A DNA stretch of 46,713 nt, from assembly GCA_030684645.1 (NCBI GenBank), contig JAUXUF010000206.1, positions 1 to 46,713 of the forward strand. Reading direction: 5' to 3'. This stretch comes from Bacteroidota bacterium. GTDB taxonomy: Bacteria; Bacteroidota; Bacteroidia; Bacteroidales; Prolixibacteraceae. The position numbers and the translations under genes were made by a program. Under the pieces are notes generated by a model that saw only the letters and a program-made list of their open reading frames with translations, ran no database searches and was not told where the DNA came from. Shown here in pieces: positions 1 to 8,553 of this stretch; the first letter of the stretch is position 1, and the number at the start of each line of letters is the position of its first letter.

Positions 1-276
1 CGTTTTCAATTCAGGACAGGAAACCACCAATTTGACACCGACCTTTGCAGCAACATCCAGCGCTTTTTGCACCTCATCCATGTTGGAGAAAAAGCTGAGC
101 GAATGGGTTATACCGGCATCTTTCATTTCCTGGTATCGGGCCACGGTTGTTTCACTGGCAGGAATGCTGTACCAGGCCAAAATGGGAATCTTTCCATTCG
201 ACTGCAATCTTTCCTGAGCATTTACATATCCAGCGAAAAGGAACAAAAGCATAAGTAATGAGTAATATTTCTTCAT
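1..276 (-). CDS. Secreted TIM-barrel-like protein, N-terminal part (cut by window edge)
   Basis: An open frame of 92 codons starts at the ATG at 276 and runs off the left edge without a stop. It begins with a clear signal peptide (MKKYYSLLMLLFLFAGYVNA, then QE). The mature part has ILAWYSIPASETTVARYQEM, then GITHSLSFFSNMDEV and GVKLVVSCPEL. That reads as the first beta-alpha units of a secreted TIM barrel of the glycoside-hydrolase type, with alternating hydrophobic strands and helices. The catalytic region lies outside the window, so no family is claimed. The start lies 10 bp after the stop of the amidohydrolase gene, so the two are probably co-transcribed at the far end of the locus. Confidence 0.7.
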   Translation of the reverse strand, partial: MKKYYSLLMLLFLFAGYVNAQERLQSNGKIPILAWYSIPASETTVARYQEMKDAGITHSLSFFSNMDEVQKALDVAAKVGVKLVVSCPELKT

Positions 277-286
277 CGGTATTCCT

Positions 287-1651
287 TTAAAATTTCAGAT
301 TATATATGCTGATCGCATTTTCCCGGAGAATCTTTTTCGCCACATCCAAAGCTTCAGCCTCGGTCAGATAGCCATCTTTCACCATGCCGGTCAGAGCCTT
401 TTCAACGGTTTCCCTTGCCAAAACCGATGCGCCATAAGCGCCTTCAACAGTCTGACTATCTCCTCCGTACGCCATAATTTTATTGTTCGGAACGGTTTCA
501 ATAAATTCCTGAAGATAGCGCACTGTAAAGGATTGTGAGATTAATGCAGACCAGGCCATGTCGATATAAACATTGGGAAAATTCTTGGCCAGGGTTGCCA
601 TTTCGCCCCCATAAGGATAGCCGGCATGGAGCAAACAGAATTTCAGGTTTGGAAACTTGAAAAAAGCTTTAACAAGACCCACCGGATTAGCGTTTGAAAT
701 GTCGTTGCCACTGCCTGTTTGCAGTCCGGTATGAATCTGAACCGGAAGTTTATATTTATCGCAAAGACTCAACAATTTAAAGAACATAAAATCCTGAAGT
801 GGCTTCGCCTCCTCAAACAAAAAAAGGTGATCCGGATCGGCCTTCATTTTCTCAAAAACGGCATTGGCTGTTTCCCGCGGAACATCATCAAACTTCAAAG
901 TGCGGTAGTAGGCCACTCCAAACTTAGCGCCCTGAATTCCCTTTTTTACATCTTGTTCAAACACACTGTCTATCAGCAATTCCAATTCCGGAAGAGAGGT
1001 GAAGTCTTTGCCGTAATTGCTCAACCTTGTTCTCATCTTATTATAGCCGAAGAAACTGCAATACTTATCGTAAACGAAAAACCTCCTGAAGTTGCAGTTT
1101 CCTTCGTTCACGACATCTCTCGGACTGGTCGTATTGTATTCCATGATGATGCTAGCATCAATTTTGGCCTTTTTCTTCAGAATATCTTCATAATATCCTT
1201 GTTTATGTGCCTCTTTGATCCGTTTTGAAAGCTCAATGTAAGTTTTCTCATTCAGGTCGTCGATGCCATAAAGATCTTTGGCGCCGATCAACACAGACCT
1301 TCCGTAAGCTGTGGTTCGCACATTTGCCCAGGCATCCTTAATCACAGACCATTTTTCTTCCAAACTGACATCTTTTCCTTTAAACGTATTATAAATCTTA
1401 TCCGGCACTACTCCGGAAGAGATTAAGTCTGACAACTGGTAGTTAGTAAAAAGACAGGTAAAATCCGAAGTACTTTCAAGCGCTTCCTTTTCACTCATGA
1501 TATGCTCATGCGTATCGATTAACCGGACAGCATAAACAGCATTATGAATTCGTTGCTCAAAACCGGCCTTTGGTTGAGTACGAGCCTGTGCATATAAAAT
1601 TTGCACCAGCAAAAAACACAGAAGAATAAGAATTGATTTGAAATGATTCAT
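287..1651 (-). CDS. Secreted amidohydrolase-superfamily protein
   Basis: 454 residues with an N-terminal signal peptide ending near YAQA (residue 23). The mature protein has the amidohydrolase metal motif IDTHEHI (H48 and H50). Further along are VQIHTG and CLLHAGYPYGG, which carry later metal-binding or substrate His residues, and YGGDSQTVEGAYG near the C terminus, where the family has its catalytic Asp. This order fits the amidohydrolase_2/uronate-isomerase-like branch, a metal-dependent TIM barrel. Export is notable because many relatives are cytoplasmic. The substrate cannot be read from the sequence; in this setting a lactone, sugar acid or ester released from a glycan is plausible. It is the second-last gene of the minus-strand locus and is separated from the MFS carrier by a 228-bp repeat-rich gap. 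Confidence 0.8.
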   Translation of the reverse strand: MNHFKSILILLCFLLVQILYAQARTQPKAGFEQRIHNAVYAVRLIDTHEHIMSEKEALESTSDFTCLFTNYQLSDLISSGVVPDKIYNTFKGKDVSLEEKWSVIKDAWANVRTTAYGRSVLIGAKDLYGIDDLNEKTYIELSKRIKEAHKQGYYEDILKKKAKIDASIIMEYNTTSPRDVVNEGNCNFRRFFVYDKYCSFFGYNKMRTRLSNYGKDFTSLPELELLIDSVFEQDVKKGIQGAKFGVAYYRTLKFDDVPRETANAVFEKMKADPDHLFLFEEAKPLQDFMFFKLLSLCDKYKLPVQIHTGLQTGSGNDISNANPVGLVKAFFKFPNLKFCLLHAGYPYGGEMATLAKNFPNVYIDMAWSALISQSFTVRYLQEFIETVPNNKIMAYGGDSQTVEGAYGASVLARETVEKALTGMVKDGYLTEAEALDVAKKILRENAISIYNLKF

Positions 1652-1710
1652 TAAAGCATTAGTTTACTGACTTTTAGAAATTAATTCATTTAGTTTAAAG
1701 ATCGTTTTAA

Positions 1711-1862
1711 TTTTCCCGTAGGGAAAACAGGTCGGTAGAAAGTTTGATCTTTGTGACTTGTTTGTCCCGTACGCCCGCCTGCCAAGCCAATGGCGGGCAG
1801 AGGACAAAAGATTGGTAATTTTGTCATTTTTCTACCAACATTAGGTTCCTGACGGAACCTAA
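1711..1862. repeat. Composite palindromic intergenic repeat (two facing hairpin units)
   Basis: The gap between the amidohydrolase and MFS genes is full of symmetry. A hairpin TTTTCCC/GGGAAAA (1711-1717, 1721-1727) is followed by the box GGTAGAAA (1734-1741). A central palindrome GCCCGCC/GGCGGGC lies at 1773-1779 and 1792-1798. Then come the inverted box TTTCTACC (1829-1836) and a hairpin TTAGGTTCC/GGAACCTAA (1841-1849, 1854-1862). The two outer units face each other like the arms of a BIME or MITE-like element. There is no U-tract after the stem nearest the MFS stop, so it is not a classical terminator, although the RNA would still fold strongly. Confidence 0.7.
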
Positions 1863-1879
1863 AGAAATCAAACAGCTTC

Positions 1880-3031
1880 TTAACTCCTTCTCACATAAAA
1901 TGATACCCAAAGAATATAAAGCATACATGCCCCAATCACTGACATACTCACCAGCGGCCCGAAAGTAGTGCTTACAAATCCCATGACCAGCGGCATCACC
2001 GCACCACCTGAAACAGCCATGATCAGCAATCCGGAAATCTCATTGGCACGTTCCGGCATTTTATTCAATGCCATTGAAAAAATGATCGGGAACATATTGC
2101 CAATTCCTAAACCGGTCACAAAAATGGAAGCAAAAGCAATGGAATTTATCGGCGAGAAGAATACACCCAACACGCCAGCCAGTGCAATCAGTGTTGTCAG
2201 TAAAAGAAAGACGCGTGGTTTTATCCAGTTTAAAATGATGGCGCCCAGAAAACGTGAGATAGTTTCACCGGCAAAAAAGGCGCTGATTCCGAGAGCTGCC
2301 TCACCGAGTGTAATGCCATATTTGGCAATTAAAACATTCGCGATGTTGGTATTGATAGCAACTTCAGCCCCTACAATCAGGAAGATTGACAAAGCCATAA
2401 ATGCGACAAAACGATTTTTAAGAAGTCCGAAACATGATGAAAATGATGCCGGTTTACGATCAGGTTTCGATTCCACAATTGGTGTCATTGAAAGCCAGAA
2501 TGCCGCCAGCAAGGAAGTAATGCCATAAACAGCGAAAACAAGTTTCCAGTCGCCAAAATATTTAGCCATGGCTGTAGCAATAATTGGTCCGGAGAAGGAA
2601 ATAATTGCCTTCACAAACTGGGAAGTACTCATGTAACTGGAAAGTTTTTCAGCAGGAGAAACATCCTGCAATAAAGGGTTCGCCGAAACCTGAATCACGG
2701 TATTTCCAATTCCGAGAAGAATGAACGATGCGAACATCATACCGAATGAGTAATGGACAAATGGTAATCCCAGACCGACCGCCTGAATCACCATACCAAT
2801 ATTCAACATATTCCGCTTGCCTAATTTATCCTGCAAAACACCTACAGGAACTGAAAGGACAAAAAACCAAAGCAGAACCATCATGGGTAAAAACTGTGCC
2901 ACAAAATCTGTCAGTTGAAAGTCTTGCTTAACATACCCTGTGGCAACTCCGATGATATCCACAAACCCCATTACGATAAATGACAGAAATACAGGAAGTA
3001 ATTTCTGAAGTCCGATTTTTGAATTATTCAC
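1880..3031 (-). CDS. MFS sugar transporter, FucP/glucose-galactose permease-like
   Basis: 383 residues with about 12 hydrophobic membrane spans, including GFVDIIGVATGYV in the first and GLGIGNMFPIIFSMALN in the second half. The inter-helix loop DKLGKRN after span 2 is the MFS signature. The second-half GLGIGNMFPIIFS segment resembles fucose/glucose/galactose:proton symporters of the FHS branch, which are common importers in Bacteroidota glycan loci. The start codon is GTG (3029-3031 on the reverse strand), with no in-frame ATG before the first span. The likely role is moving a monosaccharide released in the periplasm into the cytoplasm for the ROK kinase encoded nearby. It lies 41 bp after the GH38 gene in the same direction, consistent with one transcript. 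Confidence 0.87.
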   Translation of the reverse strand: MNNSKIGLQKLLPVFLSFIVMGFVDIIGVATGYVKQDFQLTDFVAQFLPMMVLLWFFVLSVPVGVLQDKLGKRNMLNIGMVIQAVGLGLPFVHYSFGMMFASFILLGIGNTVIQVSANPLLQDVSPAEKLSSYMSTSQFVKAIISFSGPIIATAMAKYFGDWKLVFAVYGITSLLAAFWLSMTPIVESKPDRKPASFSSCFGLLKNRFVAFMALSIFLIVGAEVAINTNIANVLIAKYGITLGEAALGISAFFAGETISRFLGAIILNWIKPRVFLLLTTLIALAGVLGVFFSPINSIAFASIFVTGLGIGNMFPIIFSMALNKMPERANEISGLLIMAVSGGAVMPLVMGFVSTTFGPLVSMSVIGACMLYILWVSFYVRRS

Positions 3032-3072
3032 AAGTTTTGATTTTAGTTATTAGTATGAATTAAGATTATATT

Positions 3073-5640
3073 TTATTCCTCCAGAAGGTTGACCTCTTTT
3101 ATTGCCCCTGATTTCTTATTCACCCGAAGGGTTTTTATTTCGAATGCCTTGAAATTTCCGGTCCATTTCTGCTTGGCTAAACGCAAATCGAGTGTTGCAG
3201 AAGTGGGTATGCCGTTCGTTTCAACACATCGGATAATCAGATCTTCTCCCTCTTCCGATTGTTTAATGGAAGTTACATCAATGTTTTGAGCATCAACCGA
3301 AAGGAAAGAACCTGATTTAGGCATCGATCCGCCATGAATTCCCTGGTAAATAGTTGCCGCAGGTGAAATAAATTCCTCTGAAATTCGTGGAATATTGTTT
3401 TTTTTCCAGGAATCCTGATGAGGAACCAGTACCATACGGAAGGTTTGTATTCCCTGATCCATCCAGTAATGTTCAGCACTCATATCCAAAACCTTCGGAT
3501 TGTGATGTGCAAACGGCGCTGAACGGACAATTGAAATCCTCATATCATTCTCCAGCACATTGTACCCGTATTTTGCATCGTTGATCACGGTGAGTCCATA
3601 CGATTCTCCTTTACTTTTTCCGGTCACATCAATCCATCGCTGACCCGGATTTTCTTCGCCGTTGGTCTCTCTGACAATGTGTCCATAAGGAGTTTCATAG
3701 GTAGCGCCTGGTGATTCAACATCAACCGGGAAAGAAAATTTCAGCATCTTCAACTGTTCATGCCAATCCAGTTTGACTTTGGCTTCCAGATTCCGTGAAC
3801 CGGCATAAAGAGTCCAGTCAATGGTAAGTATAGAGGCTCCGTATGTCGTTTTCACCCGGATAGTTGCCCTCAAAGGACCATTTTCAAGAACTTTGAATGT
3901 CGCATTTCCAAAAGTTCCGATCTCATCGGCGAAGGTGACTATATCGTGGCTCCAGGTATCGCTGGTGTCGTTGATGACCACAGCCCTGCATCCGCTTTTA
4001 CCTCCGGAAAAGACTTCCTTACCGGTTTCCTTATCGAAAATTCCCAGGGCGCCGTATCCTGAAATTTGTACGCGAAGGAATTCATTTTCAAGTTTGTTTC
4101 CTTCAGCAGTTGCAGCAGTTTTTGGCACGAGTTGCTCTCCGTCGTGCAGGCGGATCTGACGGTATCCCATGGGCGGAAGAGTCGTCTGAATAATCAGCTT
4201 TCTACGGCTGCCTGCCTCACTCGAACCTGCGGTCCATTGATGAAGGAGTGAATTTCCCTTTTCATCGTCAACTTGCGAACCTTTGTACTGGGCTCCCCAG
4301 TTAAAATCATATTCCAGGTTGGACTTGACTTCCCAGGCATGTGGATTGAAAACCATCAGGTATTGTGAATCCGGATCTTCCGAAGGTATTTGAAGTTCGA
4401 GTTTCTGCAAGGCCATTACTGAAGTTTGATTGGCGATGTCGAGCGCAAAACCGTACCCTTCAGCTGCTGTCTGGGAATGGTCAAACAGTGAACTCCCGGC
4501 CAGACTGTCGTGAAACTGTAAGAATAGCACTCGTTGCCATGCTGTGGTTAATTCCTTCTTCGGATAATTGGCGCCCCATGCCGATAAGCCGATGGCTGCT
4601 ATTTTTTCGGCTGTAATCAGAGACGCCTCCGAAACGCGGTTTCCTTTTTTGATCGCTGATTCAGCCGTATAACAACCTCTGGCATGATGCTGAAGATCAT
4701 CTTTCACAACAGAAAGGCTTATTTTTTTATCTTCCCGGATCTCTTTAAAATAGCGGTCGTGTGTGCTGAACAGGAGTTTTGGAGCATCCTTTTCACCCTG
4801 TATCTCTTTTATCGAACGGATATTTTCTTTAGTTGGCCCACCACCATGATCACCAGCACCAAAATATTGTATGTAGCTCTTCATGGGTTGATTTTTAAAC
4901 CGATCGAGTGTCTGTATCAGCCGATTACGAACTGTTCCTCCATCGCCATAACTGAATGGGATGCGGTAAGTTAAGACGCGGGTTCCATCCACACCCTCCC
5001 ACCAGAAGAGATCAGCCGGAAGTGTTTTTTCGTGTGGTCCCGGGCGCATGAACACGTAATTGTCCATCCCCTGCAAATGGATGATCTGAGGCAAGGCGCT
5101 GGTATGACCAAATGAATCGGGATTAAATGCAACTTTTGCACGATGACCCAGCAAACGTTGCAGAGTTAATTGTCCGTACAAACCCTGCCTGGCCATGGCT
5201 TCACCGCCTGGAATATTTACATCGGGTTCAACCCACCATCCTCCAACTACGCTCCAGCGGCCTTCATCGACCCGTTTACGGATCTGATCCATCATTTTTG
5301 GATCGTTTTCAGCAACCCACTGGTAAAACTGCGCTGAGCTGGATGTGAATTTAAAGTCGGGCGTTTCGTTCATCCGGTCCAGAGCTGAACGAAAAGTACT
5401 GTAAACAATGGCGACCCCTTCGGACCATGGCCAAAGCCAAACCGGGTCAATATGTCCGTGACCGATCATGTGAACCGTAAATTTTGATGCATCTTCGGGC
5501 CAGGGTACTACTTGCTGCAAATCACCGGCAAGCAGTTTGGATACCGGGCCAAGCGCAATAAAAGCAGTTCCTGCTGCAGTCCGGTTTATAAAGGTCCTGC
5601 GGGAAATCTGATTCTTTTCGGTCTGGATTTTATTTTTCAT
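3073..5640 (-). CDS. GH38 alpha-mannosidase with Tat-type signal
   Basis: 855 residues. The N terminus has a twin-arginine motif, SRRTFINRTAAG, before a hydrophobic stretch, suggesting export in folded form. The GH38 catalytic domain (about residues 53-330) opens with GHGHIDPVWLW, whose H63 and D65 match the zinc ligands of the family. NPDSFGH supplies D175, the expected nucleophile and zinc ligand, and LFLQFHDSLAG supplies H377, the last zinc ligand. A three-helix middle domain and a large beta-sandwich C-terminal region follow, giving normal family length. GH38 enzymes remove alpha-linked mannose. All key residues are present, so the enzyme should be active. It lies between the SIS/ROK catabolic genes and the MFS carrier, which fits a mannose-release, import and phosphorylation chain (inference). 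Confidence 0.92.
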   Translation of the reverse strand: MKNKIQTEKNQISRRTFINRTAAGTAFIALGPVSKLLAGDLQQVVPWPEDASKFTVHMIGHGHIDPVWLWPWSEGVAIVYSTFRSALDRMNETPDFKFTSSSAQFYQWVAENDPKMMDQIRKRVDEGRWSVVGGWWVEPDVNIPGGEAMARQGLYGQLTLQRLLGHRAKVAFNPDSFGHTSALPQIIHLQGMDNYVFMRPGPHEKTLPADLFWWEGVDGTRVLTYRIPFSYGDGGTVRNRLIQTLDRFKNQPMKSYIQYFGAGDHGGGPTKENIRSIKEIQGEKDAPKLLFSTHDRYFKEIREDKKISLSVVKDDLQHHARGCYTAESAIKKGNRVSEASLITAEKIAAIGLSAWGANYPKKELTTAWQRVLFLQFHDSLAGSSLFDHSQTAAEGYGFALDIANQTSVMALQKLELQIPSEDPDSQYLMVFNPHAWEVKSNLEYDFNWGAQYKGSQVDDEKGNSLLHQWTAGSSEAGSRRKLIIQTTLPPMGYRQIRLHDGEQLVPKTAATAEGNKLENEFLRVQISGYGALGIFDKETGKEVFSGGKSGCRAVVINDTSDTWSHDIVTFADEIGTFGNATFKVLENGPLRATIRVKTTYGASILTIDWTLYAGSRNLEAKVKLDWHEQLKMLKFSFPVDVESPGATYETPYGHIVRETNGEENPGQRWIDVTGKSKGESYGLTVINDAKYGYNVLENDMRISIVRSAPFAHHNPKVLDMSAEHYWMDQGIQTFRMVLVPHQDSWKKNNIPRISEEFISPAATIYQGIHGGSMPKSGSFLSVDAQNIDVTSIKQSEEGEDLIIRCVETNGIPTSATLDLRLAKQKWTGNFKAFEIKTLRVNKKSGAIKEVNLLEE

Positions 5641-5760
5641 TTCAATAAGTATAATTCGAAGTTTTGTGTCTTTTTATTAAGTTATTCCATTGCGCCGGAT
5701 TCAATACTTACACTCTGTTCCACCTGCACTGTCCGGCGCTAAAACTACTTTCACTATTAT

Positions 5761-5810
5761 CCCCCGGCTTAAAAGCCGGGGCTACCAATATGCCGTCCCG
5801 AAGGGACTTT
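5761..5810. repeat. Interspersed palindromic repeat with terminator-like hairpin
   Basis: In the 181-bp gap between the SIS and GH38 genes there is a strong stem, CCCCGGCTT (5762-5770) with AAGCCGGGG (5773-5781). It is followed by CTACCAATATG and a second hairpin, GTCCC-GAA-GGGAC (5795-5807), running into TTTTATT. The plan CTACCAA(T/C)AT plus hairpin is the same as in the right half of the repeat at 1829-1862, so the two are probably members of one repeat family with diverged, self-complementary arms. The T-run follows the hairpin on the plus strand, opposite to the neighbouring genes, so it is probably not their terminator. Confidence 0.65.
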
Positions 5811-5821
5811 TATTCAGAAAG

Positions 5822-6472
5822 TCAACCAGTCTGATTTCCAAAGAAATGATTCTCGATCATGAGGCAAAGGGTATGATAAACCGGCAAATGCAATTCCTGA
5901 ACAAACGCGGTGCGTCTGCCGGAAACATTAATCAGAATATCGCAAAATGCCTTCATTTTACCTCCTGTTTCGCCGGTTAAACCAATAACAATCAAGCCTT
6001 TTGCTTTAGCTGTAATAATGGCATCCACCACATTCTGTGAATTTCCCGAACTGCTTATAGCCAATAAAACATCTCCGGGAGTTCCGTATCCAACCACCTG
6101 CTGGGCAAAAATCAGGTTAGCATCGGTATCGTTGGCAACGGCAGTAATCAGTCCACTATGAGCCGTCAACGAAATGGCGGGCAATCCGTGCTGAAGTTTT
6201 TCGGCCAGATATTTTCCGCGTTCTTCATCTATCTCAGACAACTGTTTTTTTAAGAATTCGGCAATCGGGCGACTGTGCTCAAAACCTTTCATTAATTCGC
6301 CTACAATGTGATCCGAATCTGAACAACTCCCGCCATTGCCGCAAACCAACAGCTTTTTGCCTTGTTGATAGCAGTCAATCAGGTATTCACCAGCTTTTTG
6401 TATTTCATTTTTAACCGGAGCTAATTGAGGATATCTCCCGATTAATTCGTCTAAAAAAAAGTTATTTTCCAC
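5822..6472 (-). CDS. SIS-domain sugar-phosphate isomerase, GmhA-like
   Basis: 216 residues forming a single SIS domain. LLVCGNGGSCSDSDHIVGEL is the phosphosugar-binding loop and ISSSGNSQNVVDA the second SIS Ser/Thr loop. Compared with E. coli sedoheptulose-7-phosphate isomerase GmhA, the catalytic Glu corresponds to E59 (GELMKGF) and the catalytic His to H195 (ELHLPVYH), so the isomerase active site looks intact. GmhA proper serves ADP-heptose synthesis, but this gene lies 11 bp after a sugar kinase within a glycan locus. A catabolic aldose/ketose-phosphate isomerase role is therefore an alternative. The substrate is not decided by sequence alone. Cytoplasmic; no signal peptide. Confidence 0.8.
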   Translation of the reverse strand: MENNFFLDELIGRYPQLAPVKNEIQKAGEYLIDCYQQGKKLLVCGNGGSCSDSDHIVGELMKGFEHSRPIAEFLKKQLSEIDEERGKYLAEKLQHGLPAISLTAHSGLITAVANDTDANLIFAQQVVGYGTPGDVLLAISSSGNSQNVVDAIITAKAKGLIVIGLTGETGGKMKAFCDILINVSGRRTAFVQELHLPVYHTLCLMIENHFFGNQTG

Positions 6473-6483
6473 GACAAAATATT

Positions 6484-7473
6484 TTAAAATTTCGTTTCAT
6501 AAATGGCTACACACAAGGCAGCATAATCTCCAATCGAATCACCCAATTCAGCAGGTTTAATCCGGCAGACTTCAACCGCTGAAGGTATTGCTTCACGTTG
6601 CAAAACCTGCTCAACAAACGGTTTAAAGAACATTTCATTGCGGGCATAAATACTTCCGATGACAATACATTCCGGATTCAGAATATCAATTAAAATGGAA
6701 AGTCCCTGACCAAGGTAATCAGCTGATATTCCGAGTATTTCATTGGCAACCGGATCGCCGGCCTGGGCGGCCAACGCTACCATTTTGGTATCAATCTCAT
6801 TCACGAGTTCCAGCGAAGTACAAAACCCAACGGACTGATTATTTTTCAGTCTTTCCGTCACCATCGATTTTGCAAGTTGAGCAATTCCGCCACCACTGCA
6901 AAAACCTTCAAACGAACCGGCTTTTCCAAAGCCAACCGGACCGTCAGGAGCTAAACGAATATGTCCTACTTCGCCACCCAGATCATTGGTCCCGGCATAA
7001 AGCTGTCCGTTTAGAATCAGTCCGGCTCCCATGCCAGTACCAAAAGTAAGGAATATCATGTTTCGGGTACCTTTTCCGGCTCCCATCATCCATTCGGCCA
7101 GAGCACAGGCATTGGCATCGTTCTGCACTGCTGTTTCAACTCCGTATTTTTTACTAAAAATAGCAACAATGGGTACGGCATCCCAACCCGGAAGATTGGG
7201 CGGCGAATAAATTACTCCTGTTTTGGAATCCAGCGGACCTCCGCAACTAATTCCAATCCGTTTCAATTTGCTATCCGGAAAGTCAGATAATACGGTATCA
7301 ATATGATTTTGAAATTCAGAAATAATGACCTCCCATCCTCGCTCCACGCGGGTTTCGAAAGTGATCTTCCGTTTTATTGAAAAATTTGCATCCCCAACCA
7401 CAACGGCACATTTGGTTCCGCCGATATCCAAACCTAAATAGATATCTTCTCTATTGCGCTTAAACTCAGTCAT
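6484..7473 (-). CDS. ROK-family sugar kinase lacking the zinc cysteines
   Basis: 329 residues. The N-terminal phosphate-binding loop is LGLDIGGTKCA (residues 13-23) and the catalytic base is D119 in VQNDANA, followed by LTFGTGMGAGL. These identify an actin-fold ROK kinase that phosphorylates a hexose or related sugar with ATP. The family usually has a zinc site, His plus CxCGxxGCxE. Here the His context GGEVGH (H171) and the glycines are kept, but the three cysteines are V180, F182 and S187 (VGFGKAGSFE). It has normal length and no repressor HTH, so it is an enzyme and not an NagC/XylR-type regulator. It has a LacI-type operator just upstream and a SIS isomerase just downstream, forming a phosphorylate-then-isomerise pair. 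Confidence 0.87.
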   Translation of the reverse strand: MTEFKRNREDIYLGLDIGGTKCAVVVGDANFSIKRKITFETRVERGWEVIISEFQNHIDTVLSDFPDSKLKRIGISCGGPLDSKTGVIYSPPNLPGWDAVPIVAIFSKKYGVETAVQNDANACALAEWMMGAGKGTRNMIFLTFGTGMGAGLILNGQLYAGTNDLGGEVGHIRLAPDGPVGFGKAGSFEGFCSGGGIAQLAKSMVTERLKNNQSVGFCTSLELVNEIDTKMVALAAQAGDPVANEILGISADYLGQGLSILIDILNPECIVIGSIYARNEMFFKPFVEQVLQREAIPSAVEVCRIKPAELGDSIGDYAALCVAIYETKF

Positions 7474-7494
7474 ATAAGTCAGTTTGTATTGCTA

Positions 7495-7508
7495 CTAAAT
7501 CGATTTAG
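7495..7508. promoter_or_regulatory. Perfect palindromic LacI-type operator
   Basis: CTAAATCGATTTAG is a perfect 14-bp palindrome with a central CG, the typical form of LacI-family operators. It lies in the 51-bp gap between the LacI-type regulator stop and the ROK kinase start, 21 bp upstream of the kinase ATG. A 13/14 match occurs at 36229-36242 upstream of susC. I infer that the adjacent regulator binds both. Confidence 0.72.
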
Positions 7509-7524
7509 CTAAAGTATAAAAAAA

Positions 7525-8553
7525 TTACGATCCGCAAGATTTTCGGATAATAAAATTTGTTTTCAGGGTGATTTTTTGAATCTTAAGAAGTGTTTTCTGA
7601 TTTTTAATTTCATTCAAAACTATTTGAACAGCAGTTTTCCCGATTTCTTTCAGAGGCTGAGCAACAACAGTAACGGGACTTACACAGATGGTATAGGCGT
7701 CGGCATTATCAAAACTGACAATTGCAACATCATCCGGAACTTTTAGTCCTAAATCAGAAATACATTCAATACCCATAACTCCAATTTTACTTGTTGAAAA
7801 AAGTATGGCATCGGCTAACATATTATCCTTTTTACCAACCAGCTCTTTAATTGAGCGGGCAACATCCTTATTGTCATGCGAAAAGGGTAAAATTTTGACC
7901 AGGTTTTCATCAATTTCAATTGAAGCGTCCCGGAGCGCCTGCTTGTATCCTTCTGTCCGGGCTTTCATATTTTGCAGATCAACATTCAGGGTGATATTGG
8001 CAATCCGTTTCCGCCCCAAAGCCAGCAAATGGTTTGTGGCCTTGTAAGCAGCATCGAAGTTATCAACCACGATGTAATTGCATTCAATTTCAGGAAAATA
8101 CCTGTCAATCAAGACAAATGGGATATTACGTTTCGCAAGAGTCCGGATTTGATCCTCACTATTCATCGGGGGCGAGATAATGTAACCATCCACCTGACTT
8201 TGCTGCAGCATGGCTATTTGTTGTTCCGATTTCTCGGGATTTTCGTCTGAGCTGCAGAAAATTACATGATATCCGTGACGGGCAGCCTCCTGTTCAATTT
8301 CCCTTCCCAGTTTTCCGAAGAACGGATTGGCAATGTCGGCAATAATAAGACCAATGGTCTTTGTTTTCCCGGTCCGTAATCCCTGTGCAATCCGGTTGGG
8401 ATGATAATTAAGTTCCTGAGCAACATCCTGAACCTTTTTGCAAATTTCTTCACTAATCCGGTATTCTTTTGCCTTGCCATTGAGCACGAAAGAGACCAGC
8501 GTTTTGGATACTCCCAGGTGTTTCGCGATGTCGTTAAGTGATGTTTTTTTCAT
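7525..8553 (-). CDS. LacI-family transcriptional regulator
   Basis: 342 residues, the normal LacI/GalR length. The N-terminal helix-turn-helix is SLNDIAKHLGVSKTLVSFVL (about residues 5-24), followed by the hinge region NYHPNRIAQGLRTGKTKTIG. The ligand-binding part starts at GLIIADIANPFFGKL and resembles a periplasmic sugar-binding fold, with VSFDNADAY near the end as in the family. It probably senses a sugar or sugar phosphate from the locus. Its gene is followed at 7495-7508 by a palindromic operator before the ROK-SIS pair, and a near-identical site precedes susC. This makes it the best candidate regulator of the whole locus, since no hybrid two-component system, SusR-type activator or ECF sigma/anti-sigma pair is visible in the window. 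Confidence 0.92.
   Translation of the reverse strand: MKKTSLNDIAKHLGVSKTLVSFVLNGKAKEYRISEEICKKVQDVAQELNYHPNRIAQGLRTGKTKTIGLIIADIANPFFGKLGREIEQEAARHGYHVIFCSSDENPEKSEQQIAMLQQSQVDGYIISPPMNSEDQIRTLAKRNIPFVLIDRYFPEIECNYIVVDNFDAAYKATNHLLALGRKRIANITLNVDLQNMKARTEGYKQALRDASIEIDENLVKILPFSHDNKDVARSIKELVGKKDNMLADAILFSTSKIGVMGIECISDLGLKVPDDVAIVSFDNADAYTICVSPVTVVAQPLKEIGKTAVQIVLNEIKNQKTLLKIQKITLKTNFIIRKSCGS

Noticed and set aside
719-1228. 169-codon plus-strand frame
   Set aside because: It lies fully inside the amidohydrolase gene on the other strand, has no domain or signal peptide, and reads as a shadow frame.
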